Source of the DNA: Penelope pileata
Taxonomy: Eukaryota > Chordata > Aves > Galliformes > Cracidae
Direction: 5' to 3'
DNA: 64,000 bases
NCBI GenBank assembly: GCA_013396635.1
Contig: WBMW01005920.1
Span: forward strand, 112,118-176,117
Shown here: positions 25,343 to 37,440 of the stretch, one piece after another
How positions within the stretch are numbered: position 1 is the stretch's first letter
Layout: each line of letters begins with the position of its first letter
Made by a program: the position numbers and the translations under genes
The notes under the pieces: generated by a model
Told to the model about the DNA's origin: nothing
The model's database searches: none
Seen by the model: only the letters and a program-made list of their open reading frames with translations

Positions 25343-28300
25343 TCTGGACATGTATGGTGCAGAATTTACTTGAATTGCCTTTATTTACTTTATTCCTACC
25401 CTCCTTCCTGATTAGATTTTAAAGTCTGAAGCATCAATTTCTGGCAAAGCTGAATTGATTACTATTTCCTCTTGTCTGTGTTTAGCTATCACCCTGAGAA
25501 GTACTTATCACTTAAATATCAATTAAAATGCAGGAATAGAAAACAGAAGGAACACTAAAAAAGAAAAGTCTTGTCTCCAAATCTGGAGAGGCATATTTTC
25601 AAGCTTGTCTGGGATCAAAGTTCTTCTATGTGGGACAGAAACCTACCCATTATTTTTGTAAGTTTTATTGTTGTAGGCTTATTACAATAATGATGTAACT
25701 GTAAAGAGGAGATCATATAGGTCAAATTAATCTCTGAGGTACATGGATTTTAATGAGGGAAGTCTGCTTTCCTCAATGCTCAGCTCTTCAAAGAACCTGC
25801 ACCAGCTCCCCCGTGGCTGTGTTGGTTGGCATTGCTGGCTGGCAAAGCACTACAGTCAGTGCCTGGATGGACACTCAGCATGTGAACATCATGGAGCATC
25901 CAGCACCTCTGTGGGAGTTTGTCTTCTCTGGGCTTGAGAAGAAAGGCCTCACTTTTTACTGCAGGTAAAATTTGTTGGAGCAAAGTTGTTCTTTACACAG
26001 TATCACACAACTATCTGCACTAGGTAGTGAGTCCTCATTTCTGCTTTCTTGGTGTCTTCAGGAGAATTTGATGGATCTCTCTCCTGCAGCTCATGGCTTC
26101 TCCCCAAGCTGAATAGCTCCTCACTAGCCCCTGTCTCTGTCTGCTTTTCATGCTTGAGAGCCAGCTGCAGTGCTCACATAGGATCCCTCTTCCAACAAAA
26201 ATACTCAATTTGTCCATATATCTTTTGGAGTGCCCCTTAGACATTATGGCTGTACAAGCTAATTTTAAGACCTCAGTTTCTTTACCGTGCTTCCAATCCC
26301 TGCCCACACCTTGAGATTTAGGTTTTGATGTCACCTCTGTTCCTTGGCTGAAACATCCATGAACCCTGATGGGTCACCACTGTACCCTGCTGATGGGTAG
26401 AATGGCGGAGTTCCTGTGCCTGGCCTAGACACAGCTTCACATACCCCAGAGGTTTTTCTTGAACTGCTCATCAGTTATGTTGAATTGAGCAAGCGGTGTG
26501 GAACAACATATGCGCATCCATGGAGAGAAAAGGTGCTGAGAACTGCTTGTCTACATGACTTCCTTTTCCAGGATTTTTCCTTCGACTGACTCTAGCGTGG
26601 TTGTGTGGCCTGAATGCCTATTCATGGCTGCGAGACATTAAATATCCTCCTGGAGGGCATCTTTGGGGCTGCTTCACCAGTAAGTGCCCTGCTGTGGTGT
26701 ATGTTCTGCTGCTGCATCACTGTGTGGAGATCAGGGACAGCTGAGCAATTCTTGGCTTGGACTAAAGCGCTGATGCAAATGCACCACAGGCTGTACATGA
26801 ACAACTCCTCTAAGTTGCCAGAAGAGCTTTTGGTTTTGCCGTGTATGCAGCTATGACTCAGTGAAGCTTTTGTTTTGTGTGTCCTACTTCTATATTTCTA
26901 ATACCCATCCTCACAGGCAGGAAGGCTGTGTTTGTTTGCTTCTCAGAGATGATGCAGGCTGAAAAGGAAAGTACAGGCTGTTTTAATTCTTGCCCCCCTT
27001 TTCAAGCCTGAAAATGGTTGCTTGTTCTGTGGGGAAGAAAACAAAAAGTATTTAACAACTAAATAAAAGTTAGCAGAAACTGTCATGAGAAGTGGTTTGT
27101 TGCACTGTCCAAGTTCCCTCTATAAAAGCACCCTCTTTCAAAATATTTAATATGATCTGGACAGTTAGAATTTTACCACAGGTTAACAATACACTTTCTA
27201 GCAGAAGACAGGATGTGCATGAGAAAAAATGGGTATTATCTACCATTCTATGAATTTACTCTTCAGAAAGAGATATGGTCTTTCTGTACATTGCAGAATT
27301 GATATACAATTGATGTACATTGCATATATAGATATATAATCTCTCTTTACAGATTTCACTGCTTTTGAATCATTTTAGATATTTAAAATTCAATCCAACA
27401 CATACAGAAGAACCCTGATAAAAGCAGGCTTGTTTTTTTTTTGTATTTTATGTCCTGGACATGCCCATATAGCACACTTGGAAGTAAGGTCAGTGGCATT
27501 TTTGTCAGCTTTGTGGAGCTCTGTCATCCATCAGCAATTCTAGCAGTCAGAAGAGTTTGAAGGACTCCGATGCATCTCCTCAGCCTGCTGTGCTGGGCGT
27601 CTGTCATATGGCCCATTAATGGCAAGATGTTGACGCTCTGTCATTTTTCACAAAGTTGTGAGTGAGCTATGAGCCAAAAGCAGATAAAAAGACAAATTAA
27701 CTCATGCAGCATGTTGCAGTCTGCCTGTGATCAGCCTTCCCTGCCTAGACAGAGGAAAGACTGGAGCAACACTTCCAAAAAGTACTCATTATTATTCACA
27801 TTTCTCAACACAGCAGTTTTGAAGTGTGGTTGCATAATATTTGTGCAATGTTGTGTTAAGAAAAATGCTTATCGCAGACCTGAGACCTCAATTTGCAAAA
27901 ATAATGGTATCGCATGTTTGATTAATGCTCTTCTCCAGTACTGATCAACGGCAGTGCCGTAGGAGAAGCGTGGGCTTCCTCAATCTGCCAACAAGAAGGT
28001 CTTTCACGTGTGCCAAGAAAACTGCTATTGTTTGTGCCCAGGCCCCAGTCTCGCAAGCTGTTTTGTGCGGGTGGACCTCAGCACTTTTCAGAGTCCTGGT
28101 GACTTTGTTGACTGCAAAATGGAGAATTTCATGGCAGGAATGCAATAAATCCCTCTTTCCTTGGGAAATGGTGTTCAGATTCCTCTGAAGGACAGCTCAG
28201 CCCACTTGTATGCAGACGGAGTCATTGCTAGAAAGGCTGGATTTGGCGCTCTTTAAAAAGAAGCGCAGCTAGAATATGTATTTTATGCTTGCTTACTTTG

Positions 28301-31084
28301 TAAGCTGAAATTCAAGGAAGGTTGTGATGGAAGGATGAATTTCAAGGCAGATTTTTCCATGTCAGAACCACACAATACATGTGTCCTGCTGGATAGATAA
28401 AGCTTAAATTGTCAGGATGAGAAGAGCTCAGGATGTCTTCTCAGTTACGTAATACTGCTGCTATTTCTACAAGCAGAATAAATCATCTGTATGGCTGAGG
28501 AGCTCAGCCACAGGTCAGGAGCCCTGTGTGATAATAAACACCACGTGGACATGGAAGGGTGAAGCTGGATTTTGGTTTGTTAAAACAAATGTGGCCAAGA
28601 AAGATGGATCCAGTTTGAATCTGGCATCTGGCATTTGTGTGTGTGCTGGTATCTGGGTAAAGGCTGGCATCCCCACGCTTTGGGCATCTTGGCAAGATCA
28701 AGAGTGATGTGAAAACTCTGAGGGTGCTGAGCCTGGGTGCCCCCTTCCTTTGGGAGTTGGACAAGAATCGAGGGGTTAGAGGCATGGCCATTTCCATCTT
28801 TTGTTGTCTTCTTTGTGGAAGATGGGAGTTGTATTGCTCAGCATGTGAGAGGAGTGAGGAAATCCTCCTTCCCCAAGGCAGGATGGAAAACACTCCTTGT
28901 GAGGGACGTGATAGAAACCTTCTGGTTCAGAGCTTGCATGAGGCTGAGCTCTGCAGTGCTGAGCATAGAGGGGAGCTCCCAAACCTGGAGATATCCCATG
29001 TCATCCAGAAACCACATGGATAGTGCATTTTAGATGTAGTGCCTAAGTCTGTTATCAAGCCCTGCTATCCAAAGGTTGTTTGTGTGAAAGCTGTATAGAA
29101 CATCCAGGAGAATAATTGCATTAAAATACTCCATATTTACTATATTACGGGCTTCAGAGGTACTTCCTTTTTTTTTCTTATTCTAATATGTATTAGATAC
29201 TTAGGGTTTTGTTTTCATTCATATTACCTGATATACCAAATTCATTGTTCTATTAAACAGACACTGTAAACAGTGAATAGAAGATAGTTACTCCAAAAAC
29301 GCATATTTTTTAAAGGTAAGATTAAAGAAAAGACAAGAAGCATTTCCAGAACTGAAGAAAAGAACAGCTAGAATATTGCATCCACAAACACCTATATATC
29401 TCTCTCCCTAATTTGCAACTAAGGTATTACAGGGAAGTGTAGAAAAGAATAATCACCACAAATATACTACAAACAACACAAATATACTACAAATGACTGT
29501 GAAAGCAGTGTGTTTTTGTTTCTTCAAGTTATAAATGGAAAAACGTGCTAAAACATGGGTTAGTTTCTATTTACAGAGTTCTAAAATGAATTTTCTCCAG
29601 ATTTTTGAATGTTTCTGATATATTTCCCATTTGTATTCATCACACTCCATTATTAAGAACTGTCTTTAAGTTCTGTTAATATAAACATAGCAGTCTCTGT
29701 GCTGTAAATTAAATTTTTATTTCTATATATGCTTTCTCTCTAATGCCAAAGGTTTCTCTCTTGTCTAATGGCTATAATGAAAGCTTTTTACTGCTAAATT
29801 AAAATAAAATGAGTTAATGGGTACCTAGTGCCTTGTTCTAGTTAAAATGTGCATCAATTTGCAATGACCATTGCTTTGGGATTATAGCAAGTGTTTTATC
29901 TTCAGCAAAGTGTAGCGAACAGTGTGAAATTTCGCTTTTGAAGTGCCTAATCTGCTCTTCTGTAAACCTATTTATAGTTTATTTCAGTTTCTAAAACCTT
30001 TTCCACCCTTTAACAAGTAATGTTGAAATTTTCCATGGTAGGTGTTTGCTTCAGATTGAATTTTTACAATGTTATCAAAAATAGTTAGGACATTTAGAGA
30101 ATGAGGTTAAAGCAAAAAAATGGATGTATATATATGTTAATTTTCTCCTTTATGATGTGAAACATCAGTAGGTTTTTCCAAAAGAGTACATTAAAGATCA
30201 AGAAATATTTATTTCTCCCATGAATATCCATCCAGATATGAATGAAATAAAGTCCTCAGATAGAAAAGGGAAGATTTAAATCTGTTATTTTAAAATTAAC
30301 AATAAAGCTGATTTCCAGACTTTTGACTCTTTCCAAATTCCTATTCTTACCTTATTGTTTTGTGTGAAACTGAAGTTTATGTAAACGGGAATTCATACAA
30401 TATGTATAGGCAACCACAGGGGTGAATTCACCTCTGTCTTGGTAGCATTTACAGCAGGAACAGGTTTGAGCCCATTCATTCTCAACCAGTTTCAAAAGGA
30501 CAATGCAATACATTGCCATTAATACTTCATCAGCACTATTTGCAAGTAAAATATTGCATTTCCATTATTTTTTTTGATATGAATTATGTATGGATAGCTC
30601 CTCTGTTATGTTCTGAAGCTTCTTAGTATGCAAAATAACCATCCAAAAATGATGTGTGTACATTTAAAGGCTTGAAGTTTTGATGAAAAGTGTTAAGAGT
30701 TTTGTGCTTCTTGGAAACCTTATCTTTGGGTAAAAGAGGCAGAAGGTGCTGTGCACCTCAGCACTAAACTCAGGGTGATCTCTGACTCAGCCCCTTGACT
30801 CTGCACTGCGCCATGAGACCCCTGCATTTAGTGTCCAGGGTCTCCTGAGCAAGATCTTCAGGAGCAATAAAATTGCAAAGGCTTAGTACCTGGTCATACC
30901 ACTTTTGCTTCCCAACCTGTCGTTAACCAAGTCAGATTCTCCTTCCAGTTGGTTTAGGGAGCCTCAGCTCCAGGAGGCCTCACACCTCCCTGAGTCCCGT
31001 CAGATCTTCCAGCTGCCCCTGCAAGGTCTGCCTTCCTCAGCTGTGCTGCCCAGCTTTACAAAAGTCTGTATTCTGCTCTGGCCT
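25343..31084. other. Unrecognised single-copy sequence
   Basis: Nearly 6 kb with no recognisable gene. Open frames on both strands at about 28500-29030 overlap in a GC-richer patch and share no family signature. A 20-bp unit is tandemly present about 1.9 times at 29457-29493. Confidence 0.55.
29457..29493. repeat. 20-bp tandem duplication
   Basis: The 17-mer CACAAATATACTACAAA occurs at 29457 and again at 29477, giving a period of 20. It is too short to be more than a local slippage or duplication event. Confidence 0.8.
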
Positions 31085-31104
31085 CTACTCGGAATGGACT
31101 TTCT

Positions 31105-31270
31105 CATGCAGATGGTGGAGGAGCCAACAAGGAGAGGTGTGCTGCTGGACCTTGTTCTTACAAACAAGGAAGGTGGGAACACGAAGGTTGGGGGCAGCCC
31201 TGGATGCAGCAACCATGAGAGAGTGGAATTCTGGATCTTGGACTTCAGGAGAGCTAACTTTGACCTCTAA
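31105..31270 (+). pseudogene. CR1 ORF2 endonuclease C-terminal remnant
   Basis: The frame that is open from 30905 becomes recognisable at about 31085-31105 as the end of a CR1 apurinic-like endonuclease: VEEPTRRG, LLDLVLTN, then GCSNHERVEF, the final HE/HD region of the exonuclease-endonuclease-phosphatase fold. A stop follows at about 31268-31270. In a functional element this domain nicks target DNA to prime reverse transcription. Here the catalytic N-terminal part is absent. Codons before about 31085 do not look like CR1 and are probably chance. Confidence 0.8.
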
Positions 31271-31699
31271 AAGGACCTACTTGGAGGTATCCCATGGGTT
31301 AGAGCATTGAAAGGTAAGGGGGCCCAAGAGAGTTAGCTGACGTTTAAATACCACTTCTTCCAAACTCAAGTTTGGTGCATCTGTAAGAGTGAAAAATCAG
31401 GCAAAGGTGAGACCTGTATGAATGAGCAGAGAGCTCGTGAAAAAATCAAATGGATGAAGAAAGTCTAAGGAATGTGGAAATGGGGTCTGTCCTCTTGGGA
31501 GGAATAAAGTAATGTGGTCAGTGCCTGCAGGGGCCTTAGTCACAAGAAAAGATAAGGCCCACTTGGAGTTAAATCTGGCAAGTAAGGTCAAGGACAACAA
31601 GAAAGACTTCTTTAAGTATGACAGTAGCAAAAGGAAGACTAGAGAAAATGTGGGTCTACTGCTGAATGAGGTGAGTGCCCTGGTAATGGAGGACACTGA

Positions 31700-31729
31700 G
31701 AAGATGGAGTTACTGAAGATGGAGTTACT
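31700..31729. repeat. 15-bp exact tandem duplication inside CR1
   Basis: GAAGATGGAGTTACT occurs twice back to back (31700-31714 and 31715-31729). Being a multiple of three, it would add five residues without shifting the frame. Confidence 0.9.
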
Positions 31730-32213
31730 TTTCTGCTAAGACTACCCCTTGGGAATTCCAGATCCTGGAGATAAGAGTCTGAGGAAAGGAGGTTGAGGAG
31801 GATCTGATTAGAGATTGTCTAGGCAAACTCAACACACACAAAACCATGGGCCCCAGTGGGATGCACCCATTAGTGCTGAGGGAGGGGGCAGAAGTGATTG
31901 CCAACTCACTCTCTATCATCTTTGAAAGGTCATGAAGAATGGGAGAGGTGCCTGAGGACTGGAGGAAAGCCAGTGTCACTCCAGTCTTCAAAACGGACAA
32001 GAAGGAGGAACTAGAAGTTACAGGCCAGTCAGCCTCACCTTTGTCCTTGGGAAGGTGATGGAGCAGCTTATTCTGGATGTCATCTTCAAGCAAGTGGAAG
32101 AGAAGAAGGTTATCAGAAGTAGCCAGCATGGATTCACCAATGGGAAATCATGCTTGACCAATCTGGTAGCCTTCCATGATGTCATCACTGGCTGAGTAGA
32201 TGAGGGGAGAGCA

Positions 32214-32417
32214 GTGCGTGTTGTATACCATGACTTCAGCAAGGCTTTTGACACTGTTTCCCATAACATCCATTTCGAGTGGATAGTGAGGTGGATTGAG
32301 AACTGGCTGATTGACAGAGCTCAGAGGATTGTGATCAGCATCACAGAGTTGGAAGCCAATAACCAGTGGTGTTTCCCAGGGGTCAGTGCAGGGCTGGGTC
32401 TTGTTCAACATCAGTGA
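32214..32417 (+). pseudogene. CR1 reverse transcriptase motif A remnant
   Basis: This frame carries YHDFSKAFDTVSH, the first catalytic aspartate block of a non-LTR reverse transcriptase. The Asp at 32232-32234 is the expected metal ligand. An in-frame stop precedes it at about 32195. The frame loses homology near 32340, where the conserved continuation (KPITSGVSQGSV) moves to the next frame, so a small indel near 32340 separates motif A from the catalytic ADD box. Confidence 0.85.
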
Positions 32418-32979
32418 CCTGGATAAAGGGACAGAGTGCACCTTCAGCAAGTGTGCTGATGATACGAAGGTGGGAGGAGTGGCTAACACACCAGAAGGCT
32501 GTGCTGCCATTCAGCAAGACCGGGACAGACTGGAGAATTGGACAGAGAGGAACCTAATGAGGTTCAACAAGGGCAAGCAGAGAGTCCTACATCTGGGGAA
32601 GAATAACCATGTGCATCAGTGCAGGACAAGGTCTGACCTGCTGGGAAAGAGCTCTGCAGAGAAGGACCTGGTGGACAATGGGTTGGTCATGAGTCAGCAG
32701 TGTGCCCTGATGTCTGAGAAGGCCAATGGTATCCTGGGGCGCATTGAAAAGAGCATTGCCAGCAGGTCGAGGGATGCAATAGTCTCTCTTTGCTTTGCCC
32801 TCGTGAGGCCTCACCTGGAGTACTGTGTCCAGTTCTGGGCTCCTCAGTTTGAGAGAGACAGGGAACTTCTAGAGAGAGTTCAGTGGAGGGCCAAAAAGAT
32901 GCGTGGGGACCTGGAGCATCTCCCTTATGAGGAAAGGCTGACACCTGGGGCCGTTCAGCCTGGAGAAGGGAAGACTTAA
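32341..32979 (+). pseudogene. CR1 reverse transcriptase catalytic box and C-terminal remnant
   Basis: This frame contains SGVSQGSV, VLFNISDLDKG, then CADDTKVGGVANTPEG, the second catalytic block of the reverse transcriptase with both aspartates kept (32458-32463). The usual residue before ADD in CR1 is aromatic, and here it is Cys. Downstream motifs NLMRFNKGK, AEKDLVDN, SQQCALMSEKANGILG and RPHLEYCVQFWAPQ follow CR1 order. A stop at 32977-32979 ends the frame early, and the remaining C-terminal CR1 sequence continues in other frames to about 33240. Confidence 0.88.
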
Positions 32980-33312
32980 GAGGGGATCATATCAACACTT
33001 ATAAATATCTAAAGGACAGGTATCAAGTGGATGGGGCCAGGCTCCTTTTGGTGGTGTTCATCAACAGGACAAGGGACAATGAGCACAAACTGAAGCACAG
33101 TAGATTCCATGGAAAATAAGAAAATACTCCTTTGAGGGTTACAGAGCACTGGAACAGGCTGCCCAGAGAGGCTGTGGAACATCCTTCTCTGGAGATATTC
33201 AAAACCTCCTCGGACACTTTCCTGTGTAACCTAGTGTAGGGAACTGCTTTATCAGGGGGTTGCACTAGATGATCTCCAGAGGTCCCTTCTAATCCCTATG
33301 ATTCTGTGATTC

Positions 33313-34509
33313 AGATTCTTATTCACTGACTCTGGAGTTGTTATGGAACTGACTCTACACAGACTTTTTGATGGAAAAAATAGTGAACTGATTATTTATG
33401 CCTGAATTTATGGAAATACATGAGCATTCAGCTACATTTGTAATCTGTGGTCATTTTTTTCCCGTAAAAATGAGTTGGCAGGTTAGACTGAAACTCTGTA
33501 AAAAGCCTCTGCTCAAATGTGGTAGAAGGATCTTGTTCACTTGGACCTTAAGAAAATATATTAGCTAACAAATGATTGTTAGCAGATACATCAAGCTGAA
33601 TTATTTATTTATATCTGGGAAATTAGGCATATTTCTTTGAGGAAATTATATATGAACTATCATATTCATTAGCTGAACAATTATGTGGCTGGCTGACACA
33701 TTATCTAGCAATGTATTAGATAATTGTTTGTCCATCAGTGGGTCAATACATTATTTACAATGTGGCTTTTTTTTTGGCATTATTTAGTCATAACTACTAG
33801 TGAATATGCTGTTTACTGAAGTCACAGGACGATTTGTGTTTAATAATGTGTGGTTGATTTTGTTGCAGTGTCAAGATTACTCTATACAGCAATACTGCAG
33901 ATACAAATAGTGTCCTTAAACGCTTGGTCTGCATTTTTTTGTTAATCTTTTCCTCCTTACTTTATAAGACACTTCCATTTATGTTTGTGTTTTTGTATAT
34001 TTCCACGTGAAAATAGAAAAATATGGCATCATTTGGGGGAAACAGACAAATCAATGAAGCTTTCCAGATGTGCCATACTTCTCCTTTTTATGCTGTAGGA
34101 CAAACACCCTTTGGTTTTTGCATTAGAAGAAAATCAACTGCCAATTAAAACCCAACTGAGAAGACTACTGTAAAACAAATTAGATCTGCTGGATGCCTTG
34201 GGATGGCCTTTTGACTTGCTGCGTAGATCAGATTTTGACTACTCTGACAGCTCAGAGAGTAGAAGTGACAAACAGTGCCAGAAGAAGATGACACTTTTTC
34301 ATTTCTAAAGTGTTTTATAAAGTATAATAGTATTTTTTTTTCCTTTTCATTATATGTTGGTGGTAACAGCGAGTCTTTACGTCTTGCCTGATTGCCTGCT
34401 GGCAAACCGCTCCACTCCCAGCAAGTAGTAACTCCCTGCCTGGTGTCCTGTACCAGCTTTTCGTAACTTCCCCTCTTTCCCACAGTGGAAGCAAGACCCT
34501 GGGAATGTT
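33313..34509. other. Unrecognised AT-rich sequence
   Basis: About 1.2 kb with no feature I can name. A minus-strand frame (34145-34642) is open for 165 codons but shows no domain. Confidence 0.55.
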
Positions 34510-35178
34510 TTGGATCCATCATGGGTTGGACGGATACAGGGGACATCTGTTCCAGGTCTGTCTCTTTTTGCCATAAGCAGGAAGTCAGCTCTCCCTGAGG
34601 GGCAAGGGCACTGCAGACAAGGCATGTGTTATGCGTGGGCATGCATTATACGTGGATGTGCATTAGAAGTGGGCATGCCTTATGCGGGCATTCGTTGTAC
34701 ACAGGGTGGTGCAATCACTGTGTCCCTCCTTGAGAAAGGATCTCACCTACTGAGAGGTGTCAGAGAAAAAGTCACCAGTGCATTCAGAAATTGTTCAAAC
34801 ATTTTGCAGCCCACCAAGCACCACGTTACTCAGCGTTTCCTCAGTGTTGATGGGCACACCAGGCAGGCTTCCTTTAAAATGAATTCTGCTGACAAGCCAC
34901 TGCAGGATTCCCCTTTGCAGCTGCAGCTATCCCCTTTGGGGGTAAGATGCACAAGAGTCTGCTCAGTCGCATGTGCCTCATTGCACAAGAAGAAATGCAA
35001 GACCTGTTGGTTAATCCCCCTCTGGTCCTGGCCAGGAGGAGCAATGCAGACACAGAAAAGATTGCTGCATCTCATGGAGAGACAGAGAACATTGCAAAGC
35101 CAGGGATGGCTGCTGACAGTCTGGTCATTGTCAGAGGGAAGAACGGATCCACATGTGAGAAGTAGGAGAGGATTCTAG
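34510..35178 (+). other. Unexplained 222-codon open frame
   Basis: This is the longest ATG-initiated open frame outside the CR1-derived frames. I recognise no domain, signal peptide or membrane segment. The predicted protein is rich in Cys, Arg and Ser and is partly built from a degenerate 17-bp tandem repeat (34622-34700), whose period is not a multiple of three. No splice structure, promoter or neighbouring gene supports it, and the region is GC-richer than its flanks, which lengthens chance frames. It may be noncoding. Confidence 0.12.
34622..34700 (+). repeat. 17-bp degenerate minisatellite
   Basis: About 4.5 imperfect copies of a 17-bp unit like GCATGCATTATACGTGG start at 34622, 34639, 34656, 34673 and about 34688. 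The fourth copy is one base shorter. Units share GCAT, TTA and GTGG words. Confidence 0.75.
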
Positions 35179-35612
35179 GGTGGGCATGTATAGTGCTAAG
35201 ATCTTGCATTGTTGGATCCCTGTTTTTGGTGAAATAGTCATAAAATTACTCTTTGTATTCCTAAGTGTTGAATTACCTGGGCAAATTCCTGTCCAGAAAC
35301 TGTCTTCTGCACTCTACATCTCTTTACTGAATAGTGAAAGACCCAGAAGAGTCATGCTTTCTGTTTGAAAACAAAACCTCTAATTGTAAGGCTCAGCTGT
35401 GGACACCGCATGTCTGTACTGTAGGGATCACAAATGCTTTCCTGCCCCATAAAGGGCAGAAAAATCCTATTCCCTAAGCGGTGCTAACACATACTAAAAA
35501 TTGCTCAGGGTTACCTAGAAATGGGTATTGTTCTGGTTGAAGCACAGCTGTATTCCATGCAAGAAATCACTGCATTGTGAGGCAATTACTTTAAAAAGTA
35601 TCCCAGAAAAGT

Positions 35613-35910
35613 AGAATCATGACCATGAAATAACTGAGGCTGGAAGGCACCTCTGGAGATCATTTGGTCCAATTGCCCTGCTCAAAGCAAGGTCAATTAA
35701 TTAGCTGGTTTCTAGGGGCCATGTCCTGTCAAATTTTGAGTATCTCCACAGGTGAAGACTCCATAACATCTCTGGGGTATTTTCTTATGTTTAAATTGAA
35801 CTTACTGTATTACTGTTTGTGCCCATTGCCTCTTGTCCCATCAGTGGACACTGCTGAGAGGAGTCTGGCTCTGTCTTCTTTACCCTTCCATCAGATATTT
35901 ATACACCCCC
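35613..35910 (-). mobile_element. CR1 LINE fragment, reverse orientation
   Basis: Read on the minus strand, this is the 3' part of a CR1 of a different subfamily from the neighbouring copy. On the plus strand it starts AGAATCATGACCATG, then GGCTGGAAGGCACCTCTGGAG and GAGTATCTCCACAGGTGAAG. It continues through CTCTTGTCCCATCAGTGGACACTGCTGAGAGG-like sequence, the antisense of the conserved C-terminal ORF2 region. Similarity fades after the ATATTTATACACCCCC word near 35905. It is old, with many substitutions and a lost internal segment. Confidence 0.85.
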
Positions 35911-36927
35911 AGGCTCTTCCTTCCTTCTGGCTCCCAAGCGCTGGGGTACCCAGCCGTCCTCTCCTGGGCAGATCCTACTATAATCCTGCTCTGCAATCTC
36001 TATCTTTGTGCACAGCCCTGCAAACTCCAGTTCCCTGCCAGCCCTGAGAAACCATTCGGTAGCAATTTTCAGTAAATGGAACTGTGGCTGGCTACCTGCT
36101 TAGGCTTTTCCTCTGGATGCCAAGTCAGGGACACTGGCAGCTTACCACTGAGGAGCCCCTGCCAAATTTGTAGTGTTTCTAACTTTGTTAGTGGTAACAA
36201 TAGGAAATTGGATTCGGTAACTCTGGAAGTCCCTTTCACTGCTACATTCCAATTGAAAACTGCTAGAAAAAATTCAGACAAAGGTCAGTTCCAAACATCT
36301 TCTGGTGTCCCCATGATTGTTCATTTGCTCACGCTGAGACTATGACTTCCATTTGAGTATCTGTTGTGAAAGGCTGCCAGTCATCCCTGGATAGCTTACG
36401 GCAGTCACTCAAATGGTTTACAATTACTTCTAAGTATGTGTATAAATTTGAAAACAATAACAACTCTATTCTCAAATGTAGCATCTTTCCAAGTCACTGC
36501 AAATAGGACCTCCATCAGGGTTAACAACATGCACAGGAAGGAGAATGTATATTCCAGCTTCTCTGGTTTCATAAAACTGATGGCTAACTCACAGTTATGG
36601 AATGAATTTGTACATTTTTTTTTTTTTAAAGAAGTGAGCTATTTGAATTCACTACTTAACTTCTGGTCTTTTTATTTTTCATTAAGACTTATTAGTCTTC
36701 TCTTAGTTAAAAATATTGATTTTAGTTTTGCAAAGAGAGTCAAACAGTGGCAGCTTATTTTTATCCTTTGCTCAAATAGAGCAGGACAGAAATGAATCAC
36801 AAATCATTTAGATACTACATTAACACAAGTTTGGGATGTAAAATTGTGCATTTTATTTTTCTGATTCATATACAAAGACCATTAAAATCATTCCGTAATA
36901 AGCTCTAAGGCTGCACATCTGCCCGTG
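35911..36927. other. Unrecognised sequence
   Basis: Nothing recognisable. The first part may hold very diverged CR1 sequence continuous with the preceding fragment, but I cannot support it. Confidence 0.5.
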
Positions 36928-37440
36928 CTAAGTTCCCTCATACCATGGCACCCTTTTTCTCCATCTGTAGCAAGACATGAAATGAAAAGCCACCATCTGA
37001 ATGGCCCAGCAACCCTCACCCACTGGTCCAGGAGGCCCATTTAGGCCCTGGTTCTTGGTCCTTGCATTAACTGTGTTGTACATAGGCATGTAGATGTATC
37101 TGGCCTTGTTGACTTGATGATTTTTGCTTGCTGTTGAACCTGTCTTTGTGACAGGAAATGTACCTAGTGGCCACCAGGCTGCTGGTTGAAATGAGAAGTG
37201 CCCACGGATGCCCTCTGGGATCAGCTTCTCCTGCTGCTCCCTGGCCTCCTGTGCATGGCTGTCTTGTCGCACATCTATCAGCTCTTCACAGTGAACAGGT
37301 CTTGTCTATTCAGTTTTTCCTCCAATGGCAGTGTAATTAACTTCGTTGTCCTCTGTGTGCCTTTTCTGGGTTGGCTACACCTTCTTAAGAAAGGAACAGC
37401 TACAGTAGTATCCCATGTCCAGCCATGTCCCTGCATCAGG
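36928..37440 (-). pseudogene. Coding-like minus-strand frame, interrupted; unidentified
   Basis: On the minus strand one reading frame stays open for 114 codons (36928-37272). It continues upstream in the same frame to about 37440 with only two stops, TAG at 37306-37308 and TAG at 37375-37377. Composition is balanced and soluble-protein-like, with a charged helix-like segment EAREQQEKLIPEGIRG. The two-stop extension contains charged words such as RHTEDNEVNY. I do not recognise the family. It could be a decayed retroposed gene copy, an exon remnant, or chance. No poly-A tail or target duplication is evident. Confidence 0.22.

Larger units (their letters stand above)
31085..33312 (+). mobile_element. 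CR1 LINE, about 2.2 kb, ORF2 region, degenerate
   Basis: This is the longest interspersed element in the window. It opens in the end of the ORF2 endonuclease domain (VEEPTRRGVLLDLVLTNKEG at about 31108-31167). It continues through the linker, reverse transcriptase (DFSKAFD near 32232-32252; ADD catalytic box at 32455-32463) and the C-terminal region (RPHLEYCVQFW, ERVQWRAKKM). It ends with CTATGATTCTGTGATTC. The endonuclease, RT motif A and the ADD box lie in three different frames, and stops interrupt several segments, so the copy is dead. The 5' part of the element, including ORF1 and most of the endonuclease, is missing. Confidence 0.95.
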
